DNA of 5,035 nt from Clostridiales bacterium (GTDB lineage Bacteria; Bacillota; Clostridia; Oscillospirales; Oscillospiraceae). Positions 4,821 to 5,035 of the stretch are shown here, in pieces. The position numbers were made by a program, and so were the translations under genes. The number at the start of each line of letters is the position of its first letter. Positions within the stretch are counted from its first letter, which is position 1. The notes below the pieces were generated by a model. It worked only from the letters and a program-made list of their open reading frames with translations, was not told the origin of the DNA and ran no database searches. The stretch spans positions 1,766 through 6,800 of the forward strand of contig JAJQET010000281.1 in the NCBI GenBank assembly GCA_021201515.1, given 5' to 3'.

Positions 4821-4829
4821 TAATAACCT

Positions 4830-5035
4830 ATGGCAACACAGGGTTTTGCAAGCATCGGCATCGACGTGAGCGTCAACTCCGTCAGCCTGAACTATGTGCA
4901 GGACATTGGCGACATCGGAGGCACCCCCTCCGAGCTGGACGCCACCTGCCTGAAAGACATCATGAAGAAGCAGGTGCCCGGCGTCCAGGACGTGAAAACC
5001 TGGGAATGTACCTACCTCTTTGACAACAGCGCCGC
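4830..5035 (+). CDS. Major tail tube protein, N-terminal part (3' truncated)
   Basis: First 68 codons of a probable major tail protein, whose rings stack into the tube that carries DNA from head to cell. The visible part starts M-A-T-Q-G-F-A-S-I-G-I, then N-Y-V-Q-D-I-G-D-I-G-G-T-P-S-E-L-D-A-T-C-L-K-D (about 21-43) and V-P-G-V-Q-D-V-K-T-W-E-C-T-Y-L-F-D-N (49-66). A G-x-P-x-x-L-D-x-T-x-L-x-D turn followed by a G-V-Q-D strand pair is typical of siphovirus tail tube proteins (lambda gpV / SPP1 gp17.1 type). Position after the terminator agrees. The gene runs off the window, so length and C-terminal domains are unknown. Unlike the other genes here, it is separated from its upstream neighbour by 581 bases, so its transcription either passes through that structured region or starts within it. 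Confidence 0.82.
   Translation, partial: MATQGFASIGIDVSVNSVSLNYVQDIGDIGGTPSELDATCLKDIMKKQVPGVQDVKTWECTYLFDNSA

Larger units (their letters stand above)
4249..4829. other. 581-base non-coding, hairpin-rich gap inside the late operon
   Basis: No convincing gene is found here. A + strand frame from 4419 to 4823 (134 codons) and one from 4483 to 4803 run across the hairpins, have odd composition (many Arg/Ser/Pro) and lack a good ribosome binding site. Instead the stretch holds at least ten inverted repeats in series (listed separately) with loops of mostly 3-7 bases, in a background unlike the even codon texture of the flanking genes. The beginning (4261-4420) and middle (4441-4590) look like two modules of a composite intergenic repeat of the REP/MITE type seen in GC-rich Clostridia; this resemblance is from memory and untested. 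No transposase, clear terminal inverted repeat pair or target duplication was seen. The last ~45 bases are A-rich and carry the tail tube ribosome binding site. No convincing promoter or terminator was found. Confidence 0.75.

Noticed and set aside
4419..4823. 134-codon + strand frame through the hairpin-rich gap
   Set aside because: It crosses several perfect inverted repeats that would not be expected in a protein gene. It resembles no family, and a second frame (4483-4803) is open across the same bases. An ATG at 4800 would leave only a 7-residue peptide.
4249..4829. CRISPR array
   Set aside because: The inverted repeats differ from one another in sequence, and no evenly spaced direct repeats with unique spacers are present.
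4249..4829. tRNA or phage attachment site
   Set aside because: No cloverleaf with a T-arm GTTCRANTC-like signature was found, and no integrase or flanking core repeat is visible.

Overview
The window is a stretch of the late (head and head-tail joining) operon of a tailed, siphovirus-type phage or prophage. The host is most likely a GC-rich Gram-positive gut bacterium of the class Clostridia. Evidence for the host type is the strong AGGAGG-type ribosome binding sites, the high-GC coding sequence with C/G-ending codons, and the resemblance of the proteins to structural proteins of Oscillospiraceae-type prophages. The last point is a recollection of families, not a search result, and the genus cannot be fixed from the sequence. 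All genes lie on the + strand.

Layout from left to right: (1) the C-terminal end of the large terminase, cut by the window edge (1-342); (2) an SPP1 gp6-type portal (370-1701); (3) a small helical scaffold protein of the DUF4355 type (1704-2207); (4) an HK97-fold major capsid protein (2261-3112); (5) a gp6/gp15-like head-tail connector (3118-3471); (6) a probable head-closure protein (3465-3854); (7) a probable tail terminator (3859-4248); (8) 581 bases with no credible gene, packed with inverted repeats (4249-4829); and (9) the start of the major tail tube protein (4830 to the window end, truncated). The order matches the SPP1/HK97 assembly line: the terminase pumps DNA through the portal into a scaffold-templated procapsid. 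The connector and closure proteins then seal the portal, and the terminator joins the head to the tail tube.

The genes from terminase to tail terminator are packed tightly, with overlaps or gaps of 2-53 bases and several junctions that look translationally coupled. The one break is the 581-base gap before the tail tube gene. It holds a chain of perfect or near-perfect hairpins, including a 12-bp and a 10-bp perfect stem almost side by side, a GC-rich palindrome and some competing pairings. It looks like a composite intergenic repeat (REP/MITE-like) inserted into the operon, or a structured RNA segment in the late transcript. This is the most unusual part of the window. A 16-codon leader ORF overlapping the capsid start is a smaller oddity. 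I saw no tRNA, rRNA, CRISPR array, integrase, transposase or defence gene.
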